The notes beneath the pieces were generated by a model. It ran no database searches. It was given only the letters and a program-made list of their open reading frames with translations, and was not told the origin of the DNA. 64,000 nt of DNA from Azorinus chamasolen. Lineage: Eukaryota > Mollusca > Bivalvia > Cardiida > Solecurtidae. Below, piece after piece: positions 41,030 to 52,670 of this stretch. Location: positions 63,276,636 to 63,340,635 of the forward strand of contig OY755236.1 in NCBI GenBank assembly GCA_963576725.1. Reading direction: 5' to 3'. The position numbers were made by a program, and so were the translations under genes. Numbering within the stretch: position 1 is the stretch's first letter; the number at the start of each line of letters is the position of its first letter.

Positions 41030-42290
41030 GTGGTTGCCCGTTTGAACATATCGGTTATGCATTGGTCACGACCCCTTCTGATTAGGCTTAGGATGTACTC
41101 CCGGCATGATTTTTAGCCATTTTGGCCTGGTCCCCGGTCGGACACCAGACATGGCCGGCCGGTGGCCGGGGCTCTCAGGCAGCATCGGGGAGGTGCCCAA
41201 AGAGTTTTAACTCGAAGTTTAAATTTCTCCGGTGTCCTGTAGATTTTCATAATCGGCCACATATCCTTCACACATCGTTTAAGTATCGTCCGATATCCGG
41301 CCGGGAATCGAGCGGTAATCGGCCGGTGCATGTAGCCTCAGTGGGACTTCTCAGTAGAGAAATTTTTGGATATCCGGCCGATGTCTGTTTCCAATATTTA
41401 CATATTGGAAAGTAACCCACCGATATCCGATCGGCTTGAACCGGTGTGGACAAGATATGTTACAGACATTGGCCGGTCACCGGCAGGCTAGAACCGGACA
41501 TCGGCCGGGCATCGGGCGGAATATATAAACCCCCGTCGGTCGCCGTGTACAACATTATAGCGCGTTTTTACTCAAGAGACAGCACACACACAAACAAAAA
41601 CTTGAGAAGCTAAGAAGATGCCTCCCAAAGGAAAAGAAGGAGAACATGGCAGTTCCAGCATCGCCAGTCGTAGTCTTCTTGGTGCAGCCATCGTAACGTT
41701 CTTACGTAGCCATCGGCCATCATACCGCCCGACAATCGCCCGACATTCGGCCGGACCTGGTACAAGCATCGTTCGTTATCCGTAGGATCCTCGGGCGATA
41801 TTCGTACGATGTCCAGTGAATAGGCCGGTTATCGCCCGGACATCATAGGATAATCGGCCGATTAGTATTAGATGTTCGGTCGGTATTCGCTGCCTCGCCG
41901 GTCCCCAAAAAAAATCTCTTGGGAAACAGACGGTCTTCGGACGGCCTCCGCACGACCTCCGGACGGTGCCATTTATGTAAATGATGTGTGACAAATGTTT
42001 TGACCGGTGTTGTCCGATGTCGGAAAAAATGGCCAAAACCAGCGGTGTACTCCCGATTACCCCCTATCCCCGGATACCGGCCGATCTTTGTGAACATAGC
42101 ATTAACCATGAGCCAGGGCAGTTTGTGAACGCGTTAAGTGGTTGTCCGTCCGGACAAACCGGTTAACAATCGGTGAGGGTTTGTGACAGGGTTGAGTGGT
42201 TGCCCGTCCGGACATACTGGATCACAAGTTAGGGTAGTTGTGAGAGGGGGGTTAACTTGTTGCCTATCTAGACACACCGGTATGGGTTAA
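41030..42290. repeat. CCGG-rich island within a ~52-bp minisatellite
   Basis: From about 41130 to 42080 the sequence is full of ATCGGCCGG/CCGATATCCGG motifs (for example 'gatatccggccgggaatcg', 'ggacatcggccgggcatcgg'). It is far richer in CpG and GC than the rest. On both sides are units of 'gagtggttgcccgt' with 'ccggacatactgg' (about 41028; 42137, 42190, 42250). Left and right borders share 'atggccaaa/agccattttgg' and 'gtactcccgg/gtactcccga', suggesting an inverted or duplicated boundary. No protein-like frame is convincing. Confidence 0.7.
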
Positions 42291-42538
42291 CTTGATGCTC
42301 TCCGGCTTCCTACCACATAACACGTCTTTTGCAGCATCATCACACAAGGGTGGCTTGTAGTTGCTGGAGCTTGTCTCATTAACCGTGTTGGGTGAACTTG
42401 TAAACTTTTCGATGGATCGTGTTTTTATATACCGTACTATTTATGTCATACTAAGTCTCACTCTGATGATTTTCAAATATTTAACGTTTAACCCTTAGCC
42501 TGGTGAATGTTTGCGTAAGCAATATGACACCTGGAGCA

Positions 42539-42784
42539 TTTAACCCTTCGTTCCATAAATACACCTTTCTACGCCTAAGCAAACAGAGTAGACCCAGATC
42601 AGACGGTTCCTATAGGAGCCTCTGATCAGGATCTGTTCTGTTTGCGTATGCAATAATATAGATATGACTATGCTGCTTCTGTCATGGCCAACGTTCCGTG
42701 TGTTCATATGCCATTATAAAAAAAGAAACTTAATTAATATCAGTGACGTTGTTATTTCTTTCATGAATATTCATGAATTGTTAA
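42539..42784 (+). mobile_element. Family A' MITE
   Basis: TTAACCCTTCGTTCCATAAA ... hairpin 'gttcctataggagcctctg' ... 'catgaatattcatgaattg' and TTAA. The right GGG is lost. Confidence 0.75.
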
Positions 42785-42867
42785 TAGCCCATCTTTTACG
42801 GTGCAAATTGAACATAGATGTTTTGGTCATAACAGAAACTATAAAATCAGATCTATATATTCCATTA

Positions 42868-43080
42868 TGCATACTAACCATGCCCTGGTTAGACGGCTCC
42901 CACGTGAGCCGTCTGATCTGGGTCTACTCTATTTGCAAATGTGTTGAAGTGTTTGTCTGTCAGTTAACAGTTTATATATTTGGTCAATCGTCTTCAAAAC
43001 GTTCTCAGTGGAGATTTTCCTCTCGTTGGTTTGTTTTCACAATAATAATGTCAAAGGCGTGAATGTCAAAACTAATAGAT
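42868..43080. mobile_element. Family A' MITE, partial
   Basis: The hairpin 'agacggctcccacgtgagcc' / 'gtctgatctgggtctactct' follows the previous copy. The tip is changed to cacgtg. Ends unclear. Confidence 0.55.
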
Positions 43081-43402
43081 CATAATTAGATAAAATATTA
43101 CCTTTTACTCCATGAATATTATGTCGCAAAAAACTACATCATGAATATGAATAAGATTACTTTTTAAAAAAAATTGGAACATGAACACGGGAAATTTTTG
43201 CCATGGCAGAAACTGTAAAATCGTAAACAAACATTACAGACCGTGATCAAACGTCTCCTGAACATAAATATTTAACAGAGAAATGGTTATTTGACGCCTT
43301 TATGGGGTTCTACGTGTTTGTAAATACCATCACAGAGTTCAGATAAAATGCATGAAAATTTAAACATTTCCACGAATAACTCCTTTATAATTTCAAAAAA
43401 TA

Positions 43403-43490
43403 CTATACTGTTACCACTCTTTAGAATCGTCTCTTAGAGACGATTCTAAAGAGTGGTCACAGTATAGGGTTTGGTGGAGAAATGACGATT
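43403..43490. repeat. Family I palindrome
   Basis: 'ccactctttagaatcgtctc' mirrored by 'gagacgattctaaagagtgg', followed by 'tcacagtatagggtttggtg'. It matches the inner hairpins at 16291 and 56627. Confidence 0.85.
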
Positions 43491-43603
43491 TTAGTATTTG
43501 GGAACACGCCGTCTGTAGCTCTGGCGGCATCATCAATTCGTATTCAACAATCCAAAAGTAGAATGATGTGGTCCAGACTCGCCTGTCTAGATCGACCACT
43601 CAT

Positions 43604-43779
43604 TTAGCGAACATATGGTTCTTAAAAAGCAGGTGGTCGCTTAATACAAGGCAAAAGAAATGCAGAAAATTCCAATAGGAGCTTTCTGCATTACTTTGAC
43701 CTGCACTAAGCTACCACATGCCTCACTGACCCATAATAAGACCTCTTTTTGAAGTCCGCTTAAGACAGGTTCAACTGTA
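43604..43779. mobile_element. Family F MITE
   Basis: 'aaaaagcaggtggtcgctta' and 'ctttctgcattactttgacc' hairpin arms. Right end 'cgcttaagacaggttcaact' with GTA. Confidence 0.8.
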
Positions 43780-43986
43780 CTAAGACTTTCAAACATTGAG
43801 CGCAATCCTGTTTGAACTACAACCTCTGAGGGTGAACTCTGTTAGTAATGAACTTTACAAAGTAAATTTGGATTCAAATGAGTATCAGCATCTGATCAGG
43901 ATCCAGACTGGTTGACTCTCTAATAGTTCTTGTCATTCGAAATGAAAGATAACTAATAAGCTGGACAATTTCAAGATGGCAATTAC

Positions 43987-44251
43987 TTAACCTTTTACAC
44001 ATGTACTCCATATATACGCATTTAGACGTATTTGCAAACAGAGTAGACCCAGATCAGACGGCTCCTGTAGGAGCCGTCTGATCAGGGTCAGCTCTGTCTG
44101 ATCAGGGTCAGCTCTGTTTGCTGATGATTTAATAAATATATGATTCTACAGTTAAAATTGCATTTGTCAATGTGATGCTATCGCAGTTAATCTAATTTAT
44201 ATTCATGATGTCGTTATTTCTTACATGGATATTAATCGTGTAAAGGGTTAA
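43987..44251 (+). mobile_element. Family A' MITE with duplicated hairpin arm
   Basis: TTAACCTTTTACACATGTAC ... CGTGTAAAGGGTTAA. Tip gctcctgtaggagc. The right arm is tandemly duplicated: 'gtctgatcagggtcagctct' occurs twice within 44078-44118. Confidence 0.9.
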
Positions 44252-44409
44252 CATGTTTATAAATGTATCAATCATCTGGCTCCTATATTTTTGCGCTCAA
44301 TCCCCAGATGTATTATTCGGTTCATATATTTTTACTACACGCTCCACCCAGCAGGGATGGTAAAGTTAGGTTATGCACTATTTGCTTACACTATTCATCG
44401 TAAACTTAG

Positions 44410-44580
44410 TACAGTAAAACCCCTCTAATGCGACCACCAAAATGGGCATAATTCTGGGTTGCAGAAGTAGGTGGTAGCTTAATGCAGGACGAAAGTTTCG
44501 TCCTGCATTAAGCAACCACCTGCTTATAAAGGCAGAAATGTTTATGCAAGAAGTGGTCGCATTAGAGGGAGTCTACTGTA
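44410..44580. mobile_element. Family G MITE (TA), complete 171 bp
   Basis: TACAGTAAAACCCCTCTAATG ... CATTAGAGGGAGTCTACTGTA. Arms 'ggtggtagcttaatgcagg' and 'ctgcattaagcaaccacct' meet at 'gacgaaagtttcgtc'. Each arm has a TTAA. Confidence 0.9.
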
Positions 44581-45152
44581 ATATCTTCAAACTCCTCGCC
44601 TGGGATTGGTCGTATATTCTATTTTTGTTGGGTTTTTTAGTAAATTTTAATTGGAATATTACTTTCATCTGCAAAAAAGAGTTTAGATACAAATAAGATT
44701 TTGGGTGACTTTGTTGTCTGTAGTAACACCCTGCTTTCCTTAATGAGCACTTATATGTGGACGGGTAACTTCGTGAATACTCGTTAACTCAGGTTTTATT
44801 AATGTTAAATTTTTAAAGGAACTAATGGCTCCGCCTAAATCTGTACGATCATATGTGTATACAACTGCTTAAGTAAACAGGGCACACCCTGATGAGAAAG
44901 TCCCAAACAGGAGCTGTCAGTTCTGGGTCTACTCTTTTTGCAAAGGTGCAAAAAGGCGTTACTATAAGGGAAGGACTAATACTTCACTAAAACCACTGGC
45001 AATACAAAAATGTATTTAAATATAAAAATGCAAACCTAGTCCGGAAGTGAACTTCTGTTAAAATAGTTCAAGCCGTTACACATGCAATCAGTAATCACAA
45101 AAAAAACACTCAAAATGCTAGTAGAGAAGACTTCAGATACTATCAGCTTTTA

Positions 45153-45300
45153 TGCTAGCTGCTTAATGCAGGGTGAAAGTCATGCAGAGAGCTCCTCTAT
45201 GAGCTTTGTGCGTGACTTTCGCCCCGCATTAAGCTGCCGCCTGACGCCAAGACCGAAAAATTGCTCTAAATTGAACGCCCGGTGTATAAGGTGTTTACGG
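45153..45300. mobile_element. Family G MITE, central part
   Basis: 'gctgcttaatgcagggtgaa', 'gagctcctctatgagctttg', 'cgcattaagctgccgcctg'. Left end missing. Confidence 0.7.
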
Positions 45301-45413
45301 TATAATAATACATGTATATACAACAAAAGTTAACATTTCAAAACAGTTCTCCGAAATCGCAGGAACTTTCCTGAGATGACTCTACTATAAAACTGTTTAT
45401 TCCGTAGATATTC

Positions 45414-45830
45414 CTTAGCTCTTTATCTCATAAATATTCATATACTGACATCAATAATCTTCAGAATGGTATATGAACACACGAATAGATTTGTCATGGA
45501 AGAAAGTTTATAATCAGATCTATATTACTCCATGAGCAAACTGATATGAGCCGTCTGATCAGAGTCTGCTCTGTTTGCTTTTTGACATGATATGGATCTG
45601 ATTCTACAGTGTTCTTAAACTTGAGCCTGCTATGGGCGGATGAGTGAATGCCAATGCAAACAGTGTGGATCCAGATGAGTCACCGAGTAACTTGGCGTCT
45701 CATCAGGGTCCAAATGGTTTGACGCCCTGATAGTACTTTGGTACTGATTATAGCTAGACTTTTGCAAATGTAGTGGGTGACACATTCTGTAAAAATAATT
45801 TGCTCAGCAGGCTGAAGGTTAAATTGTTTG
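45414..45830. mobile_element. A' and B MITE fragments
   Basis: A' pieces lie at 45420-45600 ('aaatattcatatactg', 'gagccgtctgatcagagtct'). A B hairpin lies at 45658-45725 ('gtggatccagatgagtcacc', 'gagtaacttggcgtctcatc'). Confidence 0.6.
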
Positions 45831-46217
45831 ATACCCTAGTGTTCGTATTAATAAAAGAACCATGGAAGTAATAGATAAATTATTATGTGAGTTGAAGCCG
45901 ACGACAATTCCGCGAAGGACAAGTATGAGATCAGTCATCTGTATTAGTAATAAACCAGGAAGTTCCAATACAAAGATCTGATCAAATACTCGTACTTCCG
46001 TGATTAAACAGACTTCTATTGTCCAGGGACTTTTTCAACTTCTTACACACACGCGCGGGCAATAAATGTATTATTATAAAAATGTTCCATCAATGTTTAG
46101 GCGCAGATCAGTCTAATTGCAAATCTGGATCTAGCTCCATACTCTACGAAATGCATCCAAAACTGGCCGTTTATTTCTTGTCATTTCACATGTATTATGC
46201 GACACGCATGAACACCC

Positions 46218-46464
46218 TTAAAGCTTTACTCCATACATATTCATGAAAGAAATAATGACGTCATGGATATTAATTTGATTTATTTTTATGACATATGAAC
46301 AGGTGTAATTCTGACCAAGATAGAAGCGGTAGAGTCTTATCTATATTATTTCATAAGCAAACAGAGCAGACTTTGATCAGACTGCTCCTAGGGGAGCCGT
46401 CTGATCTGGGTTTACCTTGTTTGCAAAAGGCGTAGAAAGGCGTATTTATGGAGTAGAGGGTTAA
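46218..46464. mobile_element. Family A' MITE
   Basis: 'ttaaagctttactccatac' at the left and 'atttatggagtagagggttaa' at the right. Hairpin 'ctgctcctaggggagccgtc'. Confidence 0.85.
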
Positions 46465-46729
46465 ACCTTTCTGTTGGGGACACAAGTCACTAATGTCCTT
46501 TGCAAACAGTGTAGACCCAGATGAGATGAGGTCTGTACTGTTTGTCATGTTACAATTTTCTTAAAACTTACACCTTACCATCAAAGGTAAGCCTGACATT
46601 TTTATGATTTGGAATAGTCCATTTTAAAAAGTAGCATTGCAGGGGTTATGGTTGAGAAGCGTTTGCGGAAAATGAAGTCAAATGAGAGGTATCGTATTAC
46701 TCTTTTCACACAAACTGGTAGTAGGTCTT

Positions 46730-46945
46730 TGTCTATTGTTTATGCCAGATTAGATCAACCAAATAAAATGACGTCTGCTCAGCCTTTGGATATACTGCAA
46801 GTATAATCGACCAATCTGTTTGAGAAACCACTAATCGAGTATCAAACAGCTTGGATCCAGATGAGATACCGAGTTACTCGGCGCCTCATCCAAAGCCAAT
46901 CTGTTTACAAATGCGAGTCAGTTCTCGGGTAGCTGGATAAACAAG
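46730..46945. mobile_element. Family B MITE
   Basis: 'cagcttggatccagatgaga', 'taccgagttactcggcgcct' and 'aatgcgagtcagttctcgg' mark the B hairpin and distal part. Confidence 0.65.
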
Positions 46946-47954
46946 CGATTCGTCACAGGCATGAGCGTCATTGTGGGGTGTAACCCTCTAGCGGTGATGA
47001 TGTACATAATTGTCTCACGAATAAATACGTTAGAAAAAATACGCTACCACAGGTATGCACGTCACACACTTCCTGCATTACTTTTGACCTGCATTTTCTT
47101 TTTTAAAAAATGTATAAAATTTGCTGTAAGAATTTGTAGCAGACGAAACTTTTTTAGTTTTACAGACGACAAGCGTGGAAAGAGATTATAAGAGACATTT
47201 TTATATTTTTGACGTAAAATGAATAATTCATTACGTATAGTAGCATATCTAATATAATAATAATAAATTCGGTAGAGAATCTAACATAAGCGTTTCTTAA
47301 TACTTATTATTTACCGGACAGAGGCGCCGTTTGGTGCCTTTGCAAACAGAGTGGACCCAGATTAGAAAATATAAATCTTGTTTCTACAGTTTCTACCCTC
47401 ATGTCAGAACACCTTGTCTGACTAGGATACATACTGTAAGTCACTCAGTAATAGCTATACACGAAATCCCTGTCAGAACACTTTTTCTCGCTTCTCAGAC
47501 GTACTAGATAAGCTGAGTTACTAAAAATAGCCGTACATGTACTAGAAATCCTTATCTGGAACACACCGTGACTAGTGTATCCATACGCGCGATTGGTGAA
47601 ATTAATATAAGGGAAGGAATTCTTACAGAATTATACCAACCTTTCTATACCTTATGAATTGAAATTAATATAAGTAAATAGCACGTATATGAAATTCTAT
47701 TTATTATACATAAACACTTTAAATGCCTATTTAATTAACCGAATACGTTGTTTTGTTGTCACTCAGTCATTTATATTTACGCCAAAACGTAACGTTTGTT
47801 GTTGTCATAACAAATGACGTCATTTTGGTGTCACGCCTAAAGTTATGCAGCGGTCTGTTGCTATTAGATATGGAAATCGTATTACTATGTAAAGTAGTAC
47901 TTCACAAAATTCGTTAATTTAATTGGTTTTAGGGCGTATTTCAGCGAGAAAAAC
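46946..47954. other. Non-repetitive AT-rich stretch
   Basis: No gene or known repeat stands out. 'ccgtttggtgcctttgcaaacagag' pieces near 47327 are A-type. The frame at 46961-47191 lacks any domain. Confidence 0.35.
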
Positions 47955-48103
47955 AATCAAGCATGGGTTTTGTTAAACCCGGGGGTTCTATACCCTCGGT
48001 TGGTCTGTTCCTATCGGAAACTCGCTAAAGCTCGTTTCCGACTGGAACAGACCAACCTTGGGTAAAGAAACCCCCGTCTTTAACAAAACCCATGCTTGAT
48101 TCT
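47955..48103. repeat. 149-bp palindrome
   Basis: The arms 'aatcaagcatgggttttgtt' and 'aacaaaacccatgcttgatt' bracket inner arms 'ggttggtctgttcc' / 'ggaacagaccaacc', with a small loop near 48025. Outer ends are not TA or TTAA. Confidence 0.85.
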
Positions 48104-48148
48104 ATTAGTTTAACCTGGATATATACTGCAAGTCACTCAGTAATATTT

Positions 48149-48216
48149 ACATTCGCCCTGCAACGTCCTTATATAACCTTATTCTAAAAAGAAAGTTGCA
48201 TTTTCCCATGAACGTT
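48149..48216 (-). repeat. Family J copy matching 26090-26155 in reverse
   Basis: 'acattcgccctgcaacgtcc', 'ttatataaccttattctaa' and 'aaagaaagttgcat' are the reverse complement of the tail after the 26047 half-palindrome. Confidence 0.75.
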
Positions 48217-48449
48217 CATTTCAATACCGGTTTGAGTCGGTTCTCCTTTTCCCAGAATTCCGCTGGACAATTTACTGATTAAAATCTTGTATTCATTCTA
48301 TATTTATAATATGTGTTTGTGACTATTTTTCATACCATATATAGAGATCCTTGTCTATATGGGACGGGAATAGATGATTGACACGTCTTCTTCTTTCACA
48401 ATTTACTTCTCTCAATTCTCTCTTTGCGTACTACATTCAAACTCTATTA

Positions 48450-48842
48450 AGAGGAGCTTTCTGCACGACTTTCATCCTGCATTAAGCTGCCACCTGTCTC
48501 AAAGACCGATATCTATATATATTAACGTCTGGTTCAGAGGTTTTTTGTATGATTGTATCCCATATTTGACCTGAGAAAAAACACGGAGCAGCCTTGGGGC
48601 TGCATGCACTGGCATAATTTTGTCAATATACCATACCTTACCCCGCTGTGAAACGATTGTGTCGGCTCAAATATAAATCGGGGCAATTTGGACTACTTTC
48701 GATTCGAATAAGGTTTTGAGAAACTATTGAGCGAGTGTCAAATGGCTGGGATCATGGTGAGAAGCCGAGTTACTCGATGTCTCATCTGGATCCAAGCTGT
48801 TTGCCAATGCGAGACAGATCGTGACTAACGGGATAAGGGTTG
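48450..48842. mobile_element. Family G right half and family B MITE
   Basis: 48450-48545: 'gaggagctttctgcacgact', 'ctgcattaagctgccacctg'. About 48650-48842: a B element with 'agccgagttactcgatgtct' and 'ggatccaagctgtttgcc', ending 'gggataagggttg'. Confidence 0.65.
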
Positions 48843-48934
48843 AAGACACCGTTCGTATGGTGGCCTATACTTCGGTCGTTCACCTCTGCTTACATGTATT
48901 TCTTAAGTCCATGTCCACGACCCAGGCTGTCTTT

Positions 48935-49362
48935 GTCTGTCTGTCTGTCTGTCTGTCTGCCTTATCCCCTTCTCTCATGATGTCTCATTTTTCTCTCCTC
49001 TCATTTTATCATTCTCTCTGTAACTTTTTCTATATGAATGCATATATGGAGGACAACCCCTGACTCACCATCCGCCTCTTTCCCATCTCCTGCCAGTCTT
49101 TGTCTATCTGCATATGCCTGTGCTGTCTGTCTTGATATCCCTATCTCTATATATCTGTCTTTAATATATATGTCTATCTCTGTATGTCTATCGATCATCT
49201 GTCTCTCTCCTGTTTTTCTTTCTATCTGCATCTCTGTCCCTGTGGCTATCTCTCACTGTCTATGTTTCTCTGTTCTCTCTTTTTTATTGGCTGTGTCTAT
49301 ATGTGTGTGTCTGTCTCTCTTCTCTGTCTATCTGTCGGTCTCTCTTCTCCACTCTCTCTCCT

Positions 49363-49415
<53 letters not shown>

Positions 49416-49420
49416 TATCG
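48935..49420 (+). repeat. Pyrimidine microsatellite tract (CTGT and CT runs)
   Basis: (CTGT)n at 48935-48959, degenerate TCTCTG/TCTATC sequence, then (CT)n at 49371-49414 preceded by a C run. Long Leu/Ser/Cys-rich frames here (49038-49478) are translations of the repeat. Confidence 0.9.
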
Positions 49421-49639
49421 TGTTATCCTGTGTGTACTTCCATTGTTCGCATCGCAAGTTTTTATGTACCTTGAATAAAAGGTTCGGATTGAAAGTGACA
49501 TTTTCTATCAGGCAACCTATAATTATCCTGTTATATATGTAGTCCCATTCAGACCATCGTCAGAATAACATCAAATTCTCACTATAACACCAGGTTATAG
49601 TCTCATAAACCCAGAGCTCGGGGTATTGTCGGGCGTTGA

Positions 49640-49660
49640 TTGGTCCGGTGTGTTTTTATT
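49640..49660. promoter_or_regulatory. Possible inverted CCAAT box upstream of the signal-peptide exon
   Basis: 'gttgattggtccggtg' contains ATTGG, the reverse of CCAAT. It lies about 145 bases before the putative start codon in a repeat-free stretch (49550-49790) with several CpGs. No clear TATA box. Weak evidence on its own. Confidence 0.25.
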
Positions 49661-49791
49661 GAGGGTAGAACGAATATGCGCACCGACTCGACATAGTGGT
49701 ACCCGATACTCTGTCCACCACGCCCGTACACTCTAGTCACTGGGCTTACGAAATCATAGTCTGGGCTACATATGCAACATAGAATGGAAAT

Positions 49792-49848
49792 ATGAACATT
49801 TCGTGGACCCGTTTATCCGTCTGCCTTTTCCTGGTTGTTGGACTGCAG
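49792..49848 (+). CDS. Possible first coding exon: signal peptide followed by splice donor (unknown gene, partial)
   Basis: ATG at 49792 opens 19 codons, 'MNISWTRLSVCLFLVVGLQ', ending exactly at a strong donor CAG|GTAAAT (49849). The peptide has the layout of a signal sequence: a short polar start with one Arg, then a hydrophobic stretch 'LSVCLFLVVGL'. Secreted and membrane proteins often carry such a phase-0 first exon. A 4-codon upstream frame (ATG at 49784, stop TGA) precedes it. The flanks from 49550 to 50090 are free of recognised repeats. No following exon is visible in the remaining 14 kb, so the intron would extend beyond the window. The call is inference from a short sequence. Confidence 0.4.
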
Positions 49849-50103
49849 GTAAATACGATTGTTTCTATTCAAACTAACCTTTAATACGCGTTATCATAGA
49901 TTTTGTCTGGGAACCTTAATTGAAGGATAGATTTTCTCTGTTAATCTAATAGACAATTGCTATACATGTCAACTGTTCATTCAATGGTCGGTAACTCAAT
50001 GTCACATATAACGATCAATTCTATACAGCAGGCCTACAGCCTCTCTAAACCAACCAAAAGAATAGTAATAATTGTTTGTCGTTTAGAGAGGTGGTAAACA
50101 GAT

Positions 50104-50309
50104 TACAGTAAAACCTCTCTATAACGGCCACTAAATTATATAAATTAGTTAGTATTTAGGACAGGTGACTGCTTAAAGCAATGTGAAAGTAAAGCAGAAC
50201 GCTCCTATAGGAGCCTTCTGCTTTACATTCACCTTGCTTAAGCAGCCACCTATCTATAACACGAATTACGTGATGTAATTTAGTGGCCGTTATAGAGAGG
50301 GTTTAGTGC
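50104..50309. mobile_element. Family E MITE
   Basis: TACAGTAAAACCTCTCTATAA ... GTTATAGAGAGGGTTTAGTG. Tip 'gctcctataggagc' within 50201-50214. Right TA lost. Confidence 0.9.
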
Positions 50310-50501
50310 AGAACGAGGTCGGGTGGCTCTTAAAGGGAGCTGTCTGATCAGGGTCTGGGTTTTTTTTTAAATCAGAATAGATCTGATTTTATAGTGGCTA
50401 CCGATACCAAAACATATAGTGCCAAAAAGTGGTGTATATGAGAAACATGTTAAAGTTTAACTCAGTGTTAACGAATTAATTAGAATATACATGTACAGTA
50501 A

Positions 50502-50997
50502 AAACATTCTCTACAATGACCAGTCAAAAGAAGTCTATTTGTGGGTCTATGCAATAGGTGGAGGTAGCTTAATGCAAGATGAAAGTTATACAGAAATCTC
50601 CGGAAACGATCTGTATTGCATACATTCTGCATTAACTCATTCCCTCATATTGACCTGTTGATACCTTTATAAAAGTCACTTTTTGAAATCTAACTTTGTA
50701 TGATGGCATTTGAGCATGGCGGGAACTGTAGCATCTAAAAACTAGCGGACTTCTCGTACATTAGCCATCTGGTGTGGGTCTCGCCTGTTTGAAAAGGAGT
50801 AAAATGCGTCTTTAAAGTCATTCTCGCATTTTGACGCCTTTTGACGCCTCTGTAAAAATCACTTTTTGAACCATTGTGATAAATATCACAACGGTATCAC
50901 TTTTTATCACAGTGAGTTTTTTTTTGTTTTCCTTTTCTCAGTAAATTTATTTCATGATGTTTGGTCTTATAAATGCCTGTAAGGGAATTGTCTAAGT
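50502..50997. mobile_element. Family G left half interrupted by family D material
   Basis: The G part: 'acagtaaaaacattctctac', 'ggtagcttaatgcaagatg', 'cattctgcattaa'. At that TTAA (50632-50636) family D sequence starts (ctcattccctcatattgacc). A second D-like copy begins near 50812 and ends 'cctgtaagggaattg'. Confidence 0.7.
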
Positions 50998-51102
50998 AGT
51001 CATCTGCTCAATTAGGATGCCCCGTGTTTATTTATTAGCTGTTGTATAATGGCACATCTACACTAGATTGGTTGGTGTTCGTAGAAACGGTAGAGCCAGA
51101 TC

Positions 51103-51315
51103 TACAGTAAAACCTCTCTATAACAGCCATTAAATTGTGTTGGTTAGTTGGTATTTAGGGCAGGTGGCTGCTTAAAGCAAGGTGAAAGTAAAACAGAACG
51201 CTCCTATCCTATAGGAGCGTTCTGATTTACTTTCACCTTGCTTTAAGCAGCCATCTGCCTATAACACAAAATACTTGATGTAATTTAGTGGCCGTTATAG
51301 AGAGGTTTTACTGTA
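51103..51315. mobile_element. Family E MITE with a duplicated tip
   Basis: TACAGTAAAACCTCTCTATAA ... TAGAGAGGTTTTACTGTA. The tip reads gctcctatcctataggagc, a 5-bp expansion of gctcctataggagc. Confidence 0.92.
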
Positions 51316-52087
51316 ATTCAATAACAACAGAACTGGCACTTATCACATGGCTATACTACATATATGAGCAGTCTGATCTGGATCTACTCAGTTTTTGCAA
51401 AGGCGTGTATAAGCGTTTGCATGAAGGAAAGGGTTAAAGTAGAAAGAACTATGGTATTGATTTCTTCGCCCGGAAGACATTTATTTTTAGTTACCTGAAA
51501 TGCACCCTTTCAAACATGGCAAAATTACATCAGATTGCCAGTCCAATTTCCTTTATGTGTATGTTTCCATGTATTCAGTATTTACCTGTCTAAATTCATG
51601 GCATGATTGCTGTTCTCCTGCCTTTGTATCTCAGGTATGAAGGACAACTTCATGTTTTATTCAACAATCATGCATAGGCTGTTCGTTTGACAATTGTTGT
51701 GTTAAGTATCGGGTTTAGAATGAATAAGTCAATAGTGGTTGTGTGTTCGTGGAGTTATACATTGAGAGAAATATAAACCCCAACCCAGTCTGAAAATCTA
51801 GGCCAATAGCTGCTTTTCAGATGACAACACAGTGTCGTAAAATTGCGATCATATCCCAATCAATGCAGCGAGTCCCATGTCAATTAGGAACAACTGACTT
51901 GGTTGTTAGCTGTAAAATCAATTAATTCGTGCAATTCAATCATCATATTATGGAACCGTCAGGGAAAATAAGCCACAAATCCATACTTAATTTATCAATA
52001 GATGTAATTTATACTAAAGCAAAACTTTCTGATATAACCATCCACCAATTGACCTTTAAATGTGATATTGACCCCCAGGGAATGCTA
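51316..52087. other. Intergenic, little recognised
   Basis: An A'-type tail ('gtctgatctggatctactca', 'gaaggaaagggttaa') lies at 51368-51440. The remainder up to 52087 is AT-rich without features. Confidence 0.4.
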
Positions 52088-52320
52088 TTAACCCGTTCCT
52101 TCACATAAACTTATTTTCACGCATTTGCAAACAGAGTTGGTCTAGATCAGACGGCTCCTAGAGAAACAGTTTGACCAGAGTCTGCTTTGTTTGCTAATAT
52201 AATCTAATCGACCTGTTTCTTTACTTTCTACAATGGCTACAATATTCCACCTCCGATATGTCATTATAACTATTTTGCCGATGAGATAAGCATATACAAA
52301 TGTAGCAGAGATAAGGTTAA
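52088..52320 (+). mobile_element. Family A MITE, diverged
   Basis: TTAACCCGTTCCTTCACATA ... 'gcagagataaggttaa'. The hairpin is worn ('cggctcctagagaaacag'). Confidence 0.8.
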
Positions 52321-52479
52321 TGATAGACCCATCTCATGCTTCAACTCTAATATGCTGTTTTTTTTACTAACTGGCGATTCGATTTTGAGAACATACAGAA
52401 CAAATATCAAACAGCATGGATCTGGGTCTACTCTGTTTGCAAATGCATGAAAAAGCGTTTATATGAAGGAAAGCTTTTT

Positions 52480-52670
52480 AACGCATTTGCAAACAGGATA
52501 GACCCAGATCAGATGACTCCTGTAGGAATATGAGTATGGGCATAGGAAATGTTGGCCATGGAAGAAATCATATTATAAGCAAAAAGAGCAGATCCTGATC
52601 AGACGGCTCTTATAGGGTCTACTCTGTGTGCAAAGGCACGAAAAGGCGTATTTATGGAGGAAAGGGTTAA
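52480..52670. mobile_element. Family A' MITE, composite
   Basis: Two hairpin halves, 'agatgactcctgtaggaata' and 'agacggctcttatagggtct', and the end 'atttatggaggaaagggttaa'. Confidence 0.65.

Noticed and set aside
49038..49478. 146-residue Ser/Leu/Cys-rich frame
   Set aside because: A direct translation of the pyrimidine microsatellite tract; all three frames are open.
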